A stretch of DNA of 64,000 nucleotides, taken from positions 62,001 through 126,000 of the forward strand of contig CAXBPC010000005.1 in NCBI GenBank assembly GCA_963977525.1, read 5' to 3'. This document shows positions 34,315-41,908 of the stretch, piece by piece. The translations under genes were made by a program, and so were the position numbers. The DNA is from Ancylomarina sp963977525 (GTDB lineage Bacteria; Bacteroidota; Bacteroidia; Bacteroidales; Marinifilaceae). Within the stretch, counting starts at the first letter, position 1. Each line of letters begins with the position of its first letter. The notes beneath the pieces were generated by a model, which saw only the letters and a list, made by a program, of their open reading frames with translations, searched no databases and was not told the DNA's origin.

Positions 34315-36663
34315 TTACTCGTACCTAATGGCCTTTATTGGTGTAATAGATGATATTTTATAACTCTGATAGAACACAGTGATAAATGCAATTAGAGTTG
34401 ATAAAAGGCCTGCTCCTAAAAATTCAAGCCAAGAAATTTGTATTCTATATGCAAAGCCAGCTAACCACCATTGAATTAGGAAGTAAGATACTGGCCAAGC
34501 AATTAAGTTAGCTAATAAAATCCATCTCAGAAAGCGAATGAGGAATGATTTGAATAGATGCTGAAATTCAGCGCCAAAAACTTTCCGAATTCCCATCTCT
34601 TTATATTTCTTTTCTATAATGTAAGATGATAAGCCAAATAGTCCAAGTGAGGAAATAATTAGTGCAATTAGAGTGAAAGAAATAAATACCGAATTCATAC
34701 GTGATTCAGCCTTGTAGAGATATGAGAAATCATCTCTTAAAAGGCGATATTTAAATGGAATACCTGGGTAATATTTCTTCCAAGTTTCGCCAATTTTATT
34801 AATTATTGGTTGTTCGTTTCCATCGGTTTTAATTGCGATATATTTGAATTCATCTGAACTGATGAGCATGATTAGCGGTTTAACACCAACTTGGAGGCTA
34901 TTAAAATTAAAATCTTTAACTATTCCAATTACCTCACCATCATAATTCCATATTTTGACTTTCTCACCAATTGTATAACTCATTTTCATAGCTGCAGCCG
35001 CAGCTTCATTAATGATGAGCTTTAAACTGTCAACCCCTTGTTCTGAAGAGAAACCTCGCCCGTGTATAACTTCCATCTCGAAGGTTTCAAGAAAATCGTA
35101 GTCAACGAAGCTTAATTGAAATAATGTGTTTTTAGCATCTTTTGATTTATTTTTCCAACTGACATCAGATGTCGAATTTGAAAAATTGATAGGCATCTGA
35201 TTGGCAGCCGTTACCTTTACTACTCCTTGTATCTTTATTAGGTTTTCTTTTAAATTTGAATAATTTTCTTGGAAATTATCCATCATTTCAATGTAAATGA
35301 TGTTATCCTTTTGGTAGCCAATGTCTTTATCTTGGAGATAGTCTAATTGTCTGTATATAATACTTGTGCAGATGATTAAGCTGATGGAAATTGTGAACTG
35401 AGTAATTACCATCAACTTGCGAAACAAATGCGAATCACTATAAAGCTTACCCTTCAGTATTCTAATAGGTTTGAAAGAAGACAAGTAAAGAGCAGGATAA
35501 CTACCTGAGATGAATCCTGTAAACAATACTATTCCTGCAAAGGATAACAGTAAATTGGGGTCAGAAAAATTTAAAGTTAAATCTCTTTGAGTTAATTCTT
35601 TAAAGAAGGGTAGAAGCAATTCGACCAATACTATTGCTAAGCCAAAGGCAAGTAGACTAATGAATATGGATTCTGCCATAAACAGTGCAAATAGACCTCT
35701 TTTATGCGCACCAACAACCTTCCTAACCGCCACCTCTCTAGCTCTACGTTCTGATCGAGCGGTAGATAAATTCATATAATTGAAGCAAGCAATTAAAAGA
35801 ATAATAAACGCTACTAATGCAAAAACTCGGACATAAAGAATTGGGCTGAGTTTTTTTCCACTAATTGAATGTAAGTGATAATCAGAAAAGGGCTGCAGAG
35901 CTAGGTCCGTGTTAGAATGTTCAATATTTTGCTTAATGTATGGCTTGACTTTAGTTTCCAGATTAGGAATGTAAGAGTTGCTCTTAACTTGAATGAGAGT
36001 TAGGAAAGCATGCGAATCCCAATTGTTTAGATTGAATTCCCAGTTTTCTTTAATGAAACTAAAGGGTAGTAAATATTCGAAATAAAATGAAGAATTCTTG
36101 GGTGAATCTTTTAGTACAGCGCTAATATGATATTCGATATTTGAATTTATACTTATGACTTTTCCTAAAGGATCGGTTTCTCCGAAGTATTTCTTCGACA
36201 TTTTCTCGGTTATAACTATTGATCTTTCATCAGGCATAACCAAATTAGAATCTCCGAGAAGAACAGGGAAGCTGAACATCTTAAAGAAATCAGAATCTAC
36301 ACATAAACCAGAGCCATCAATATAGGTTGAATCACCAGACGTAAGCATTAATTTGCCCCATGGTTTTGAAATTCGTGTCGCTTTATCAATCTCAGTAATA
36401 TCCTCTTTTAGTTTCTCAGCAAGTGGAGCTGGAGTAGAATAAACAGTAAATGTTTCTCCATCAGCATAGGTTTGATTTTCATAAACGCTAAATATTTGAC
36501 TTTTATTTTCGTGAAATGAATCAAAACTCAGTTCATACTGCACCCAAAGTAAAATAAGTAAGCTACAAGTTATTCCTGTAGCTAAACCTAAAATATTGAT
36601 CAGTGAGTATCCCTTTTGAAGATATAGCTTTCTGAAAACTGTATTTAAGAATATTTTGAGCAT
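34315..36663 (-). CDS. MacB/FtsX-like ABC transporter permease, first gene of the operon
   Basis: A 782-residue permease with the same duplicated architecture as its partner. The N-terminal helix (about residues 20-42) is followed by a periplasmic domain, and the two signature segments are RRAREVAVRKVVGAHKRG near 310 and YKEMGIRKVFGAEFQHLF near 690. It heads the operon with the ATPase, the second permease and a small protein. Upstream are 265 bp of leader and a sigma-54-type promoter element, and divergent from it lie an NtrC-type regulator and kinase. Its expression is therefore probably switched on by that two-component system. Confidence 0.88.
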   Translation of the reverse strand: MLKIFLNTVFRKLYLQKGYSLINILGLATGITCSLLILLWVQYELSFDSFHENKSQIFSVYENQTYADGETFTVYSTPAPLAEKLKEDITEIDKATRISKPWGKLMLTSGDSTYIDGSGLCVDSDFFKMFSFPVLLGDSNLVMPDERSIVITEKMSKKYFGETDPLGKVISINSNIEYHISAVLKDSPKNSSFYFEYLLPFSFIKENWEFNLNNWDSHAFLTLIQVKSNSYIPNLETKVKPYIKQNIEHSNTDLALQPFSDYHLHSISGKKLSPILYVRVFALVAFIILLIACFNYMNLSTARSERRAREVAVRKVVGAHKRGLFALFMAESIFISLLAFGLAIVLVELLLPFFKELTQRDLTLNFSDPNLLLSFAGIVLFTGFISGSYPALYLSSFKPIRILKGKLYSDSHLFRKLMVITQFTISISLIICTSIIYRQLDYLQDKDIGYQKDNIIYIEMMDNFQENYSNLKENLIKIQGVVKVTAANQMPINFSNSTSDVSWKNKSKDAKNTLFQLSFVDYDFLETFEMEVIHGRGFSSEQGVDSLKLIINEAAAAAMKMSYTIGEKVKIWNYDGEVIGIVKDFNFNSLQVGVKPLIMLISSDEFKYIAIKTDGNEQPIINKIGETWKKYYPGIPFKYRLLRDDFSYLYKAESRMNSVFISFTLIALIISSLGLFGLSSYIIEKKYKEMGIRKVFGAEFQHLFKSFLIRFLRWILLANLIAWPVSYFLIQWWLAGFAYRIQISWLEFLGAGLLSTLIAFITVFYQSYKISSITPIKAIRYE

Positions 36664-36940
36664 TAATTATTCTGTTTGGTATATAGGTAGCTAAAGTAAA
36701 TGATGTTTCGAATAATAGGATTCGAGTTCGATCGATTTTTACTAAACTAGATAGAGATTTTAACGACCTCAAAATAGCATTAATTTTAATTTATAAATGC
36801 TGTTTAATCAAGAGTATGATTGAATTTACTTCTGTTTACGTTTTTCATTTATCGAGCTTTTGAGTTATTGGTTGATTTGAAATACTTTAAAACCAACAAA
36901 ACTTCTGATTAGCATTGAGTTCTTTATGATATTATGTGTT
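36664..36940. other. Long leader of the ABC operon
   Basis: About 277 bp between the proposed sigma-54 element and the first permease gene hold no credible gene. A short imperfect hairpin (AGCATT near 36775 with AATGCT near 36797) is the only structure noticed. If transcription starts at the -24/-12 element, this would be an untranslated leader. Confidence 0.4.
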
Positions 36941-36956
36941 GGCTAGTTTCATGCCA
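36941..36956 (-). promoter_or_regulatory. Sigma-54-type -24/-12 promoter element, near-symmetric
   Basis: The minus strand reads TGGCATG-AAAC-TAGCC. This agrees with the sigma-54 consensus TGGCAYR-N4-TTGCW at the essential GG and GC dinucleotides, which have the correct spacing. The predicted start is near 36929, ahead of the ABC operon. The site is nearly palindromic (TTGGC-N9-GCCAA), so the plus strand also offers GG and GC at legal spacing, though with a poorer match. It lies between an ABC operon and an NtrC-type activator gene, the context expected for sigma-54 control. Confidence 0.55.
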
Positions 36957-37043
36957 AAGAATCTTGTGTACTGCGTATCATTTAGTTACGGCTTTAATGG
37001 TTTGATTTAATTGATTGATAATGAACAGTTTTAGAGTGTGTCT

Positions 37044-37059
37044 TGTACGAAATCGAACA
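37044..37059. promoter_or_regulatory. Candidate activator-binding dyad, copy 1
   Basis: TGTAC-N6-GAACA, one mismatch from the perfect dyad of copy 2 (TGTTC-N6-GAACA). It lies about 100 bp upstream of the sigma-54-type element with respect to the ABC operon and about 140 bp before the NtrC-type gene, a normal place for an enhancer site. Confidence 0.45.
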
Positions 37060-37096
37060 ATTAAGTTTTGATTTAGAAATTTTAGTTCTACCTTGA

Positions 37097-37112
37097 TGTT
37101 CGATTTTGAACA
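37097..37112. promoter_or_regulatory. Candidate activator-binding dyad, copy 2
   Basis: TGTTC-GATTTT-GAACA is a perfect dyad. Its centre is 53 bp from that of copy 1, about five helical turns, so both would lie on the same DNA face. Paired, in-phase dyads are typical of upstream activating sequences bound by NtrC-family dimers. Confidence 0.5.
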
Positions 37113-37195
37113 CATCAAGTCAGTAATAATAAAGAAATGCTTTAGCCTTAACACTGTTTAAAGGTGATTGCAGTCAAGATATAAAAACAGAAGCA

Positions 37196-38569
37196 ATGAG
37201 TAAAATCGGAAAAATTTTAGCAATTGATGATAATGAGGACATATTATTCTCGTTGAAATTGCTCTTGAAACAGCATGTTGAATTTATTCACACTGAATCG
37301 GATCCAGAGTTGATTCCTAAGTTGATGAAACAGGAAAGCTACGATGTTATTCTTTTGGATATGAATTTCACAAAGGATGCTATTAGTGGACAAGAAGGTT
37401 ATCATTGGCTAAATAGAATTATAGAAATCGATCCTCGAGCTGTAGTTTTATTTATTACAGCTTATGGAGATGTTGAGAAATCGGTAAAAGCTATTAAAGC
37501 TGGAGCTACAGATTTTATTCTAAAGCCATGGCAGAATGAAAAGCTGATGGCAACAATTTCTTCGGCTATAAAACTTAGAAAATCGAAAGAGGAAGTAACT
37601 CAACTAAAAACAAAGCAGAAAGAATTAAATGCTGTTCTTGATCAGCCATTTAACGATTTTATTGGCGTGTCGCCTGAGATGCAGACTGTCTTTGGTACCA
37701 TTCAAAAAGTTGCCGTTACCGATGCTAATATTTTGATTTTAGGTGAGAATGGAACAGGTAAAGAATTAGTTGCTAGAGCACTTCATCGTAATTCTGCAAG
37801 AAAGGATGAGGTTTTTATAAGTGTCGACCTAGGTTCAATCAATGAGAATCTGTTTGAGAGTGAACTATTCGGTCATGTAAAAGGAGCTTTTACTGATGCT
37901 AGAACTGATCGTCCTGGGCGTTTTGAAATTGCATCTGGAGGAACACTTTTTCTAGATGAGATTGGTAATTTATCTTTACCGATGCAAGCAAAATTACTTA
38001 CTGTTCTTGAAAGGAGAGAAGTTATTCGAGTAGGTTCTAATAAGCCAATTCCTATCGATATTCGCTTGATTTGTGCAACAAACATGCCTATTCTTCAGAT
38101 GGTAGCAGAAGAAAACTACAGACAGGATTTATTGTATCGTGTTAATACAGTTGAGATTAGTTTGCCAGCTTTGAATGAAAGATATGAGGATATTCCACTG
38201 TTGGCAGATCACTTTCTCCAAATTTACGCTAAGAAATATAAGAAGAATTTTGGACAGCTTTCTAAGGCATGTGTCAACAAATTGTATGATTATTCATGGC
38301 CAGGTAATGTGCGTGAACTTCAGCATTTAATGGAGCGTGCAGTTATTATGGCTGATGATAATAATTTACAACCAAGCGATTTTCAAATTAATGCTGGTCA
38401 CACACAGCAAAGTGATGTAGAGCTGGATAGTTATAATTTGGAAGAAGTGGAGAAGAATATTATTCAGAAAGTATTAAAAACCAATCAGGGAAATATATCG
38501 AAAGCGGCCGGAGAACTTGGTTTAACTAGAACATCCTTGTACCGAAGATTAGAAAAGTATGGTTTATAA
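37196..38569 (+). CDS. NtrC-family sigma-54-dependent response regulator
   Basis: A 457-residue transcription activator in three domains. The receiver (about 5-125) has phospho-acceptor D55 in VILLDMNF, with T88 in the FITAYG segment and K110 in LKPW. The AAA+ domain (about 152-385) has Walker A GENGTGKE (183-190), Walker B GGTLFLDEIGN (248-258) and the sigma-54 contact loop GAFTDA (230-235), where the usual GAFTGA has Gly replaced by Asp. The Fis-type helix-turn-helix is at about 425-455. The kinase gene overlaps its 3' end by 11 bp, so the two are translationally coupled. The divergent ABC operon, with its sigma-54-type promoter and paired dyads, is the obvious target. Confidence 0.93.
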   Translation: MSKIGKILAIDDNEDILFSLKLLLKQHVEFIHTESDPELIPKLMKQESYDVILLDMNFTKDAISGQEGYHWLNRIIEIDPRAVVLFITAYGDVEKSVKAIKAGATDFILKPWQNEKLMATISSAIKLRKSKEEVTQLKTKQKELNAVLDQPFNDFIGVSPEMQTVFGTIQKVAVTDANILILGENGTGKELVARALHRNSARKDEVFISVDLGSINENLFESELFGHVKGAFTDARTDRPGRFEIASGGTLFLDEIGNLSLPMQAKLLTVLERREVIRVGSNKPIPIDIRLICATNMPILQMVAEENYRQDLLYRVNTVEISLPALNERYEDIPLLADHFLQIYAKKYKKNFGQLSKACVNKLYDYSWPGNVRELQHLMERAVIMADDNNLQPSDFQINAGHTQQSDVELDSYNLEEVEKNIIQKVLKTNQGNISKAAGELGLTRTSLYRRLEKYGL

Positions 38570-39917
38570 AAGTTTCAGACTAAATTTTATTTTAAGGATT
38601 ATAGCGCTTTCTGCGACTATTTTTCTGTTTGCTTTCGTATTGTCAAAGAACAATTACTTTACTACAGCAAGCCTTATTTTTCTCGTCATTATCTATCAGA
38701 TATACGAGATGATTAAGTATGTTGAAAAAACGAATAGGCTACTTAAGAATTTCTTAGAATCGATACGCTATTCTGATTTTACTAGGAATTTTAAGGTTCA
38801 AGGTCTTGGAAGTTCTTTTGATAAGCTACAAGAATCTTTCAATGCAGTTATTTCTGATTTTCAGAAGATAAGGGCAGAGAAGGAAGAGCATTATTTCTAT
38901 TTGCAAACAGTAATTCAACATATTGGAATTTCATTAATTGCTTTCCATCGAGATGGTTCTGTTGAGATGATAAATAATGCTTCAAAGAAACTCTTCCAGG
39001 TTAGTAGCCTAACTAAGATTCAAGATTTGGAGAGTTTTAGTCCTGAATTTGTTGAGGCATTGCTGAAACTTCGTCACGGCGAGAATACGCTGATTAAGGT
39101 TAATGATAATGACGATATTCTTCAGCTGGCAATATATGCGACTGAGTTTAAGATAAATGATAGACAAGTTATCTTGGTTTCGATTAAGAATATTCAGTAT
39201 GAACTTGAGGAGCAAGAGATCGAATCTTGGCAAAAATTGATTAGAGTTTTAACTCATGAAATCATGAATTCGATTACTCCAATTTCTTCATTGTCGAACA
39301 CACTTACAACAATTCTCGATGATTTTGGAATGAGTAATGCAAGTAAGTTCGATAAAGATGATCAGGAAACGATTTCCGAAGTTAAAATGGCTTTGTCAAC
39401 TATTCAAAAGCGAAGTTCGGGTTTATTGCATTTTGTTGATACCTACCGGAACTTGACAAAGATACCAAATCCTAATTTTAGTATTTTCCCTGTTAAACAG
39501 CTTTTCGACAACATTTATATGTTGATGAAAGAGGAAATGAATAGCCGAAATATTACATGTGTAATTGACATTGAACCTGAATCTATAGAGCTTTCAGCTG
39601 ATGAGTTGCTGATAGAGCAAGTGTTGATTAATTTAATAAAGAATTCAATTCACGCATTAGATCATACTAAGAAACCTGAATTGAAATTACGAGCTTATTT
39701 AAATAAACGTGGCCGTATCTCTATTCAGTTAACCGATAATGGTCAAGGTATTATTAAGGAAGTTTTAGATAAAGTCTTTATACCTTTCTTTACAACTAAA
39801 CCTAAAGGGTCTGGAATTGGTTTGGCACTTTCTAAGCAAATTCTACGTTTACATGGTGGAACTATCACGGTTCATTCTGTGCCTGATGAAAAAACGACAT
39901 TTACTTTAACTTTTTAA
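38559..39917 (+). CDS. Sensor histidine kinase partner of the NtrC-type regulator
   Basis: A 452-residue kinase. Two hydrophobic segments (about 8-28 and 35-50) anchor it with almost no periplasmic loop, so it probably senses an intramembrane or cytoplasmic signal. A PAS-like region (about 110-215) follows. The phosphorylated histidine is H233 in LTHEIMNSITP. The ATPase domain shows the N box (EQVLINLIKNSIHAL), G1 (DNGQGI) and the FFTTKPKGSGIGLALSKQIL region. It overlaps the regulator gene by 11 bp. Short-loop kinases of this type in other bacteria often sense membrane or envelope stress. That suits control of a MacB-like exporter, though the signal itself is not shown by the sequence. Confidence 0.92.
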   Translation: MVYKSFRLNFILRIIALSATIFLFAFVLSKNNYFTTASLIFLVIIYQIYEMIKYVEKTNRLLKNFLESIRYSDFTRNFKVQGLGSSFDKLQESFNAVISDFQKIRAEKEEHYFYLQTVIQHIGISLIAFHRDGSVEMINNASKKLFQVSSLTKIQDLESFSPEFVEALLKLRHGENTLIKVNDNDDILQLAIYATEFKINDRQVILVSIKNIQYELEEQEIESWQKLIRVLTHEIMNSITPISSLSNTLTTILDDFGMSNASKFDKDDQETISEVKMALSTIQKRSSGLLHFVDTYRNLTKIPNPNFSIFPVKQLFDNIYMLMKEEMNSRNITCVIDIEPESIELSADELLIEQVLINLIKNSIHALDHTKKPELKLRAYLNKRGRISIQLTDNGQGIIKEVLDKVFIPFFTTKPKGSGIGLALSKQILRLHGGTITVHSVPDEKTTFTLTF

Positions 39918-39958
39918 GAATGATAAAGTAAATCAAGATAAAAACGATAAAGAGAACA

Positions 39959-39993
39959 GGGGCAAGTGAAGGTAATTTCGCTTGCCCTTTTTT
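39959..39993 (+). terminator. Terminator of the two-component operon
   Basis: GGGCAAGtGAA pairs with TTCgCTTGCCC and is followed by six T residues on the plus strand, about 40 bp after the kinase stop. Confidence 0.88.
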
Positions 39994-40109
39994 ATATGTT
40001 TCAACTTTTATTTATCATTTAAAAAGAATGTTGTACGATTTAATTCTTTGTGTATCAGAATAAAATGAATATATTTATTTAGAGTTAGTATTAATAAATA
40101 TCAATTGAG

Positions 40110-40469
40110 ATGGAAAAAAGGAATAAGATTATTTATTGGATAGCTACAGGCTTATTGTCTGCCTTAATGTTGATGTCTGCATCAATGTATGTCTTTAATT
40201 ACGAAATGGTCAGTCAAACTTTCGTCAACCTAGGCTTTCCTGTTTATATTATCTACCCACTAGCAGCTGTTAAAGTATTGGGCCTTATTGCTATTCTTTC
40301 AAGGAAATCAGTTTTCTTAAAAGAGTGGGCTTATGCAGGTTTCTTTTTCGATTTTGTACTAGCTCTGTCAGCTCATTGGGTAGTTAATGACGGTGAGTTT
40401 GTTCCAGCCTTTGCTGCAATTGTACTTCTAATTGTTTCATACAAATACGATAAAAAAGTTTTTGTTTAA
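40110..40469 (+). CDS. DoxX-like family membrane protein
   Basis: A 119-residue protein with four hydrophobic helices filling nearly its whole length. The segments TGLLSALMLMSASMYVF, the middle proline-containing helix (FPVYIIYPLAAVKVLGLIA) and FFFDFVLALSAHW match the DoxX_2-like family, whose members are small four-helix proteins of the cytoplasmic membrane. Some DoxX relatives are linked to thiosulfate oxidation or redox stress, but for this branch no reaction is established. It is flanked by a terminator on each side and is monocistronic. Confidence 0.75.
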   Translation: MEKRNKIIYWIATGLLSALMLMSASMYVFNYEMVSQTFVNLGFPVYIIYPLAAVKVLGLIAILSRKSVFLKEWAYAGFFFDFVLALSAHWVVNDGEFVPAFAAIVLLIVSYKYDKKVFV

Positions 40470-40486
40470 ACTCATAATAATAAAGT

Positions 40487-40517
40487 AAGGTTGGCAATTT
40501 AGCCAACCTTTATTTTT
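40487..40517. terminator. Bidirectional terminator between convergent genes
   Basis: AAGGTTGGC (40487-40495) pairs with GCCAACCTT (40502-40510), followed by a T-rich tract. It lies between the convergent DoxX-like and TonB genes. Confidence 0.75.
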
Positions 40518-40534
40518 AGGTGCTGATTTTAAAT

Positions 40535-41251
40535 TTATTGAAGAACAAAATTGATAGCTGTGGAGTAAGTAACCTGAACAGGAACACCTCTCTGTTTACC
40601 TGGAGAAAAGTCAGGTAGATTTTTAATGACTCTAATGGCTTCTTTGTCAAGTGAAGGGTCAATTCCTCTTAGAATTTCTATATTTTTCACCTTGCCATTT
40701 CGTCCAACAACGAACCTAACGAAAACACGGCCCATGATTCCATTTTCCTGAGCTAAAACAGGATATCGAATACTCTTTTGTATGTGTCTATTTAGTTCGA
40801 TATTACCTTCTGTCATGTTCTTGCAAATATCAGGCCGAAAGATCGGCATCTCTTCAACTACTACAAAAATTGCTGCTTCGTCAACTTCTTCTGTTTCATA
40901 AGTTACTTCTGTTGGCCTAATCTCAATTTCTGAATCCTGAGTGATTTCATCATCCTCAATTTCTAAATTAGGATCATCTTCAGAATCATTATCTACGATA
41001 GTGATTACATCTTGTAATCTAATTTTTATTGGAGGTTTTACTTTTGGTCTTTCAGGCTCTTGTCTTGTTATCGGAACAATTTCTTCTAATTCGGTAAGTT
41101 CTTGAGGATTGACGATCTCTACAGTTTCATTAATATGAACTCGCCATTTAAATGCAATTAAAACCAATAGAAGGGCTATGGCTAGTCCAATTTCGAAGAA
41201 TAGGCTTTTTTTCTTTTCGAGGTCTGCGCTCTGTCTTTTTTTAGGTAACAT
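40535..41251 (-). CDS. TonB-family energy transducer
   Basis: A 238-residue protein with a single N-terminal helix (about 19-36) anchoring it in the cytoplasmic membrane. An acidic, proline-containing periplasmic linker (about 50-150) follows, then a C-terminal TonB domain (about 155-238) with the segments GRVFVRFVVGRNGKV and FSPGKQRGVPVQVTYSTAINF. TonB passes proton-motive force from ExbB/ExbD to outer-membrane receptors. No exbB, exbD or receptor gene lies nearby, so it is an orphan transducer. The linker is strongly acidic rather than the usual Pro/Lys-rich type. It ends against the bidirectional terminator. Confidence 0.88.
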   Translation of the reverse strand: MLPKKRQSADLEKKKSLFFEIGLAIALLLVLIAFKWRVHINETVEIVNPQELTELEEIVPITRQEPERPKVKPPIKIRLQDVITIVDNDSEDDPNLEIEDDEITQDSEIEIRPTEVTYETEEVDEAAIFVVVEEMPIFRPDICKNMTEGNIELNRHIQKSIRYPVLAQENGIMGRVFVRFVVGRNGKVKNIEILRGIDPSLDKEAIRVIKNLPDFSPGKQRGVPVQVTYSTAINFVLQ

Positions 41252-41408
41252 GGCTAGGATTTTTTAAGTTTTGAGTATAATCTCAAATAAATCGCAATTC
41301 AGAGGTTAAGGTAAGGTCAGTTTATAAAGAACGTTTTTATTATTATACGATACGTTAATTTTTTAGTTGCGTATGCGTGTGTGTATTTGGTTTGATACTG
41401 TAAAGTAC

Positions 41409-41442
41409 AAAAAAAAGAGGAATAGTAGAAATTATTCCTCTT
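41409..41442 (-). terminator. Terminator overlapping the end of the DivIC-like gene
   Basis: AAGAGGAATA (41415-41424) pairs with TATTCCTCTT (41433-41442), followed by eight T residues on the minus strand. The right arm of the stem includes the last codons and stop of the DivIC-like gene, so the terminator is embedded in the coding end. Confidence 0.8.
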
Positions 41443-41740
41443 CAATTATTATGAAAATATCTTCGTTTTTCTTTTTCATCAAATACTGTTCTCGAGCAAA
41501 TTTCTCCAAATTTTCACGATTGGTTTTTAGCTCATGTATCTTTTCTTTATCCTTTTTAATCTTTGTCAGGTAGTATTTTTTTTCTTTACTAAGAGCTTCA
41601 ATGTTACTCTTATATTCTTTGCGTTCCCAAATAGAGTGCTGATCGAAAAATAACAACCAAAAAAAGAATATCAGTAACGTAATCACAAACTTATTGCTGA
41701 TAAGCTTAATTAGGAATGATTTGATTTTCGATTTATCCAT
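41432..41740 (-). CDS. FtsB/DivIC-family septum formation initiator
   Basis: A 102-residue bitopic membrane protein. One helix (about 18-32) is followed by a charged coiled coil (about 38-80) with regular leucines and isoleucines. The conserved end motif of the family is present as NLEKFAREQYLMKKKNEDIF. Such proteins form the FtsB-FtsL-FtsQ complex that activates septal peptidoglycan synthesis. The acidic end EEE is encoded within the terminator stem. In related genomes the gene often sits beside eno or other cell-cycle genes; here its neighbours are TonB and the E1 dehydrogenase, with no operon partner. Confidence 0.85.
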   Translation of the reverse strand: MDKSKIKSFLIKLISNKFVITLLIFFFWLLFFDQHSIWERKEYKSNIEALSKEKKYYLTKIKKDKEKIHELKTNRENLEKFAREQYLMKKKNEDIFIIIEEE

Positions 41741-41849
41741 TTTTGAAATTTACTTTTGGTTCTTTGGGCTAAAATTAGCGAAAATATCTTTTTGTTATGA
41801 TATTGATTTTCATTTTTGTCACACAAAGTGATGAGTTTAAGTTTTGTGA

Positions 41850-41886
41850 CAAAAAAGGACGTTGATAATTATTATCAACGTCCTTG
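41850..41886 (-). terminator. Terminator of the E1 dehydrogenase gene
   Basis: AAGGACGTTGATAA pairs with TTATCAACGTCCTT across a 3-nt loop, followed by a T run on the minus strand, just past the stop codon. Confidence 0.88.
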
Positions 41887-41908
41887 TAATATTTAGCTAT
41901 TCTAAAGC

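Noticed and set aside
38559..38569. Frameshift between response regulator and kinase
   Set aside because: Both proteins are complete; the 11-bp overlap is ordinary translational coupling.
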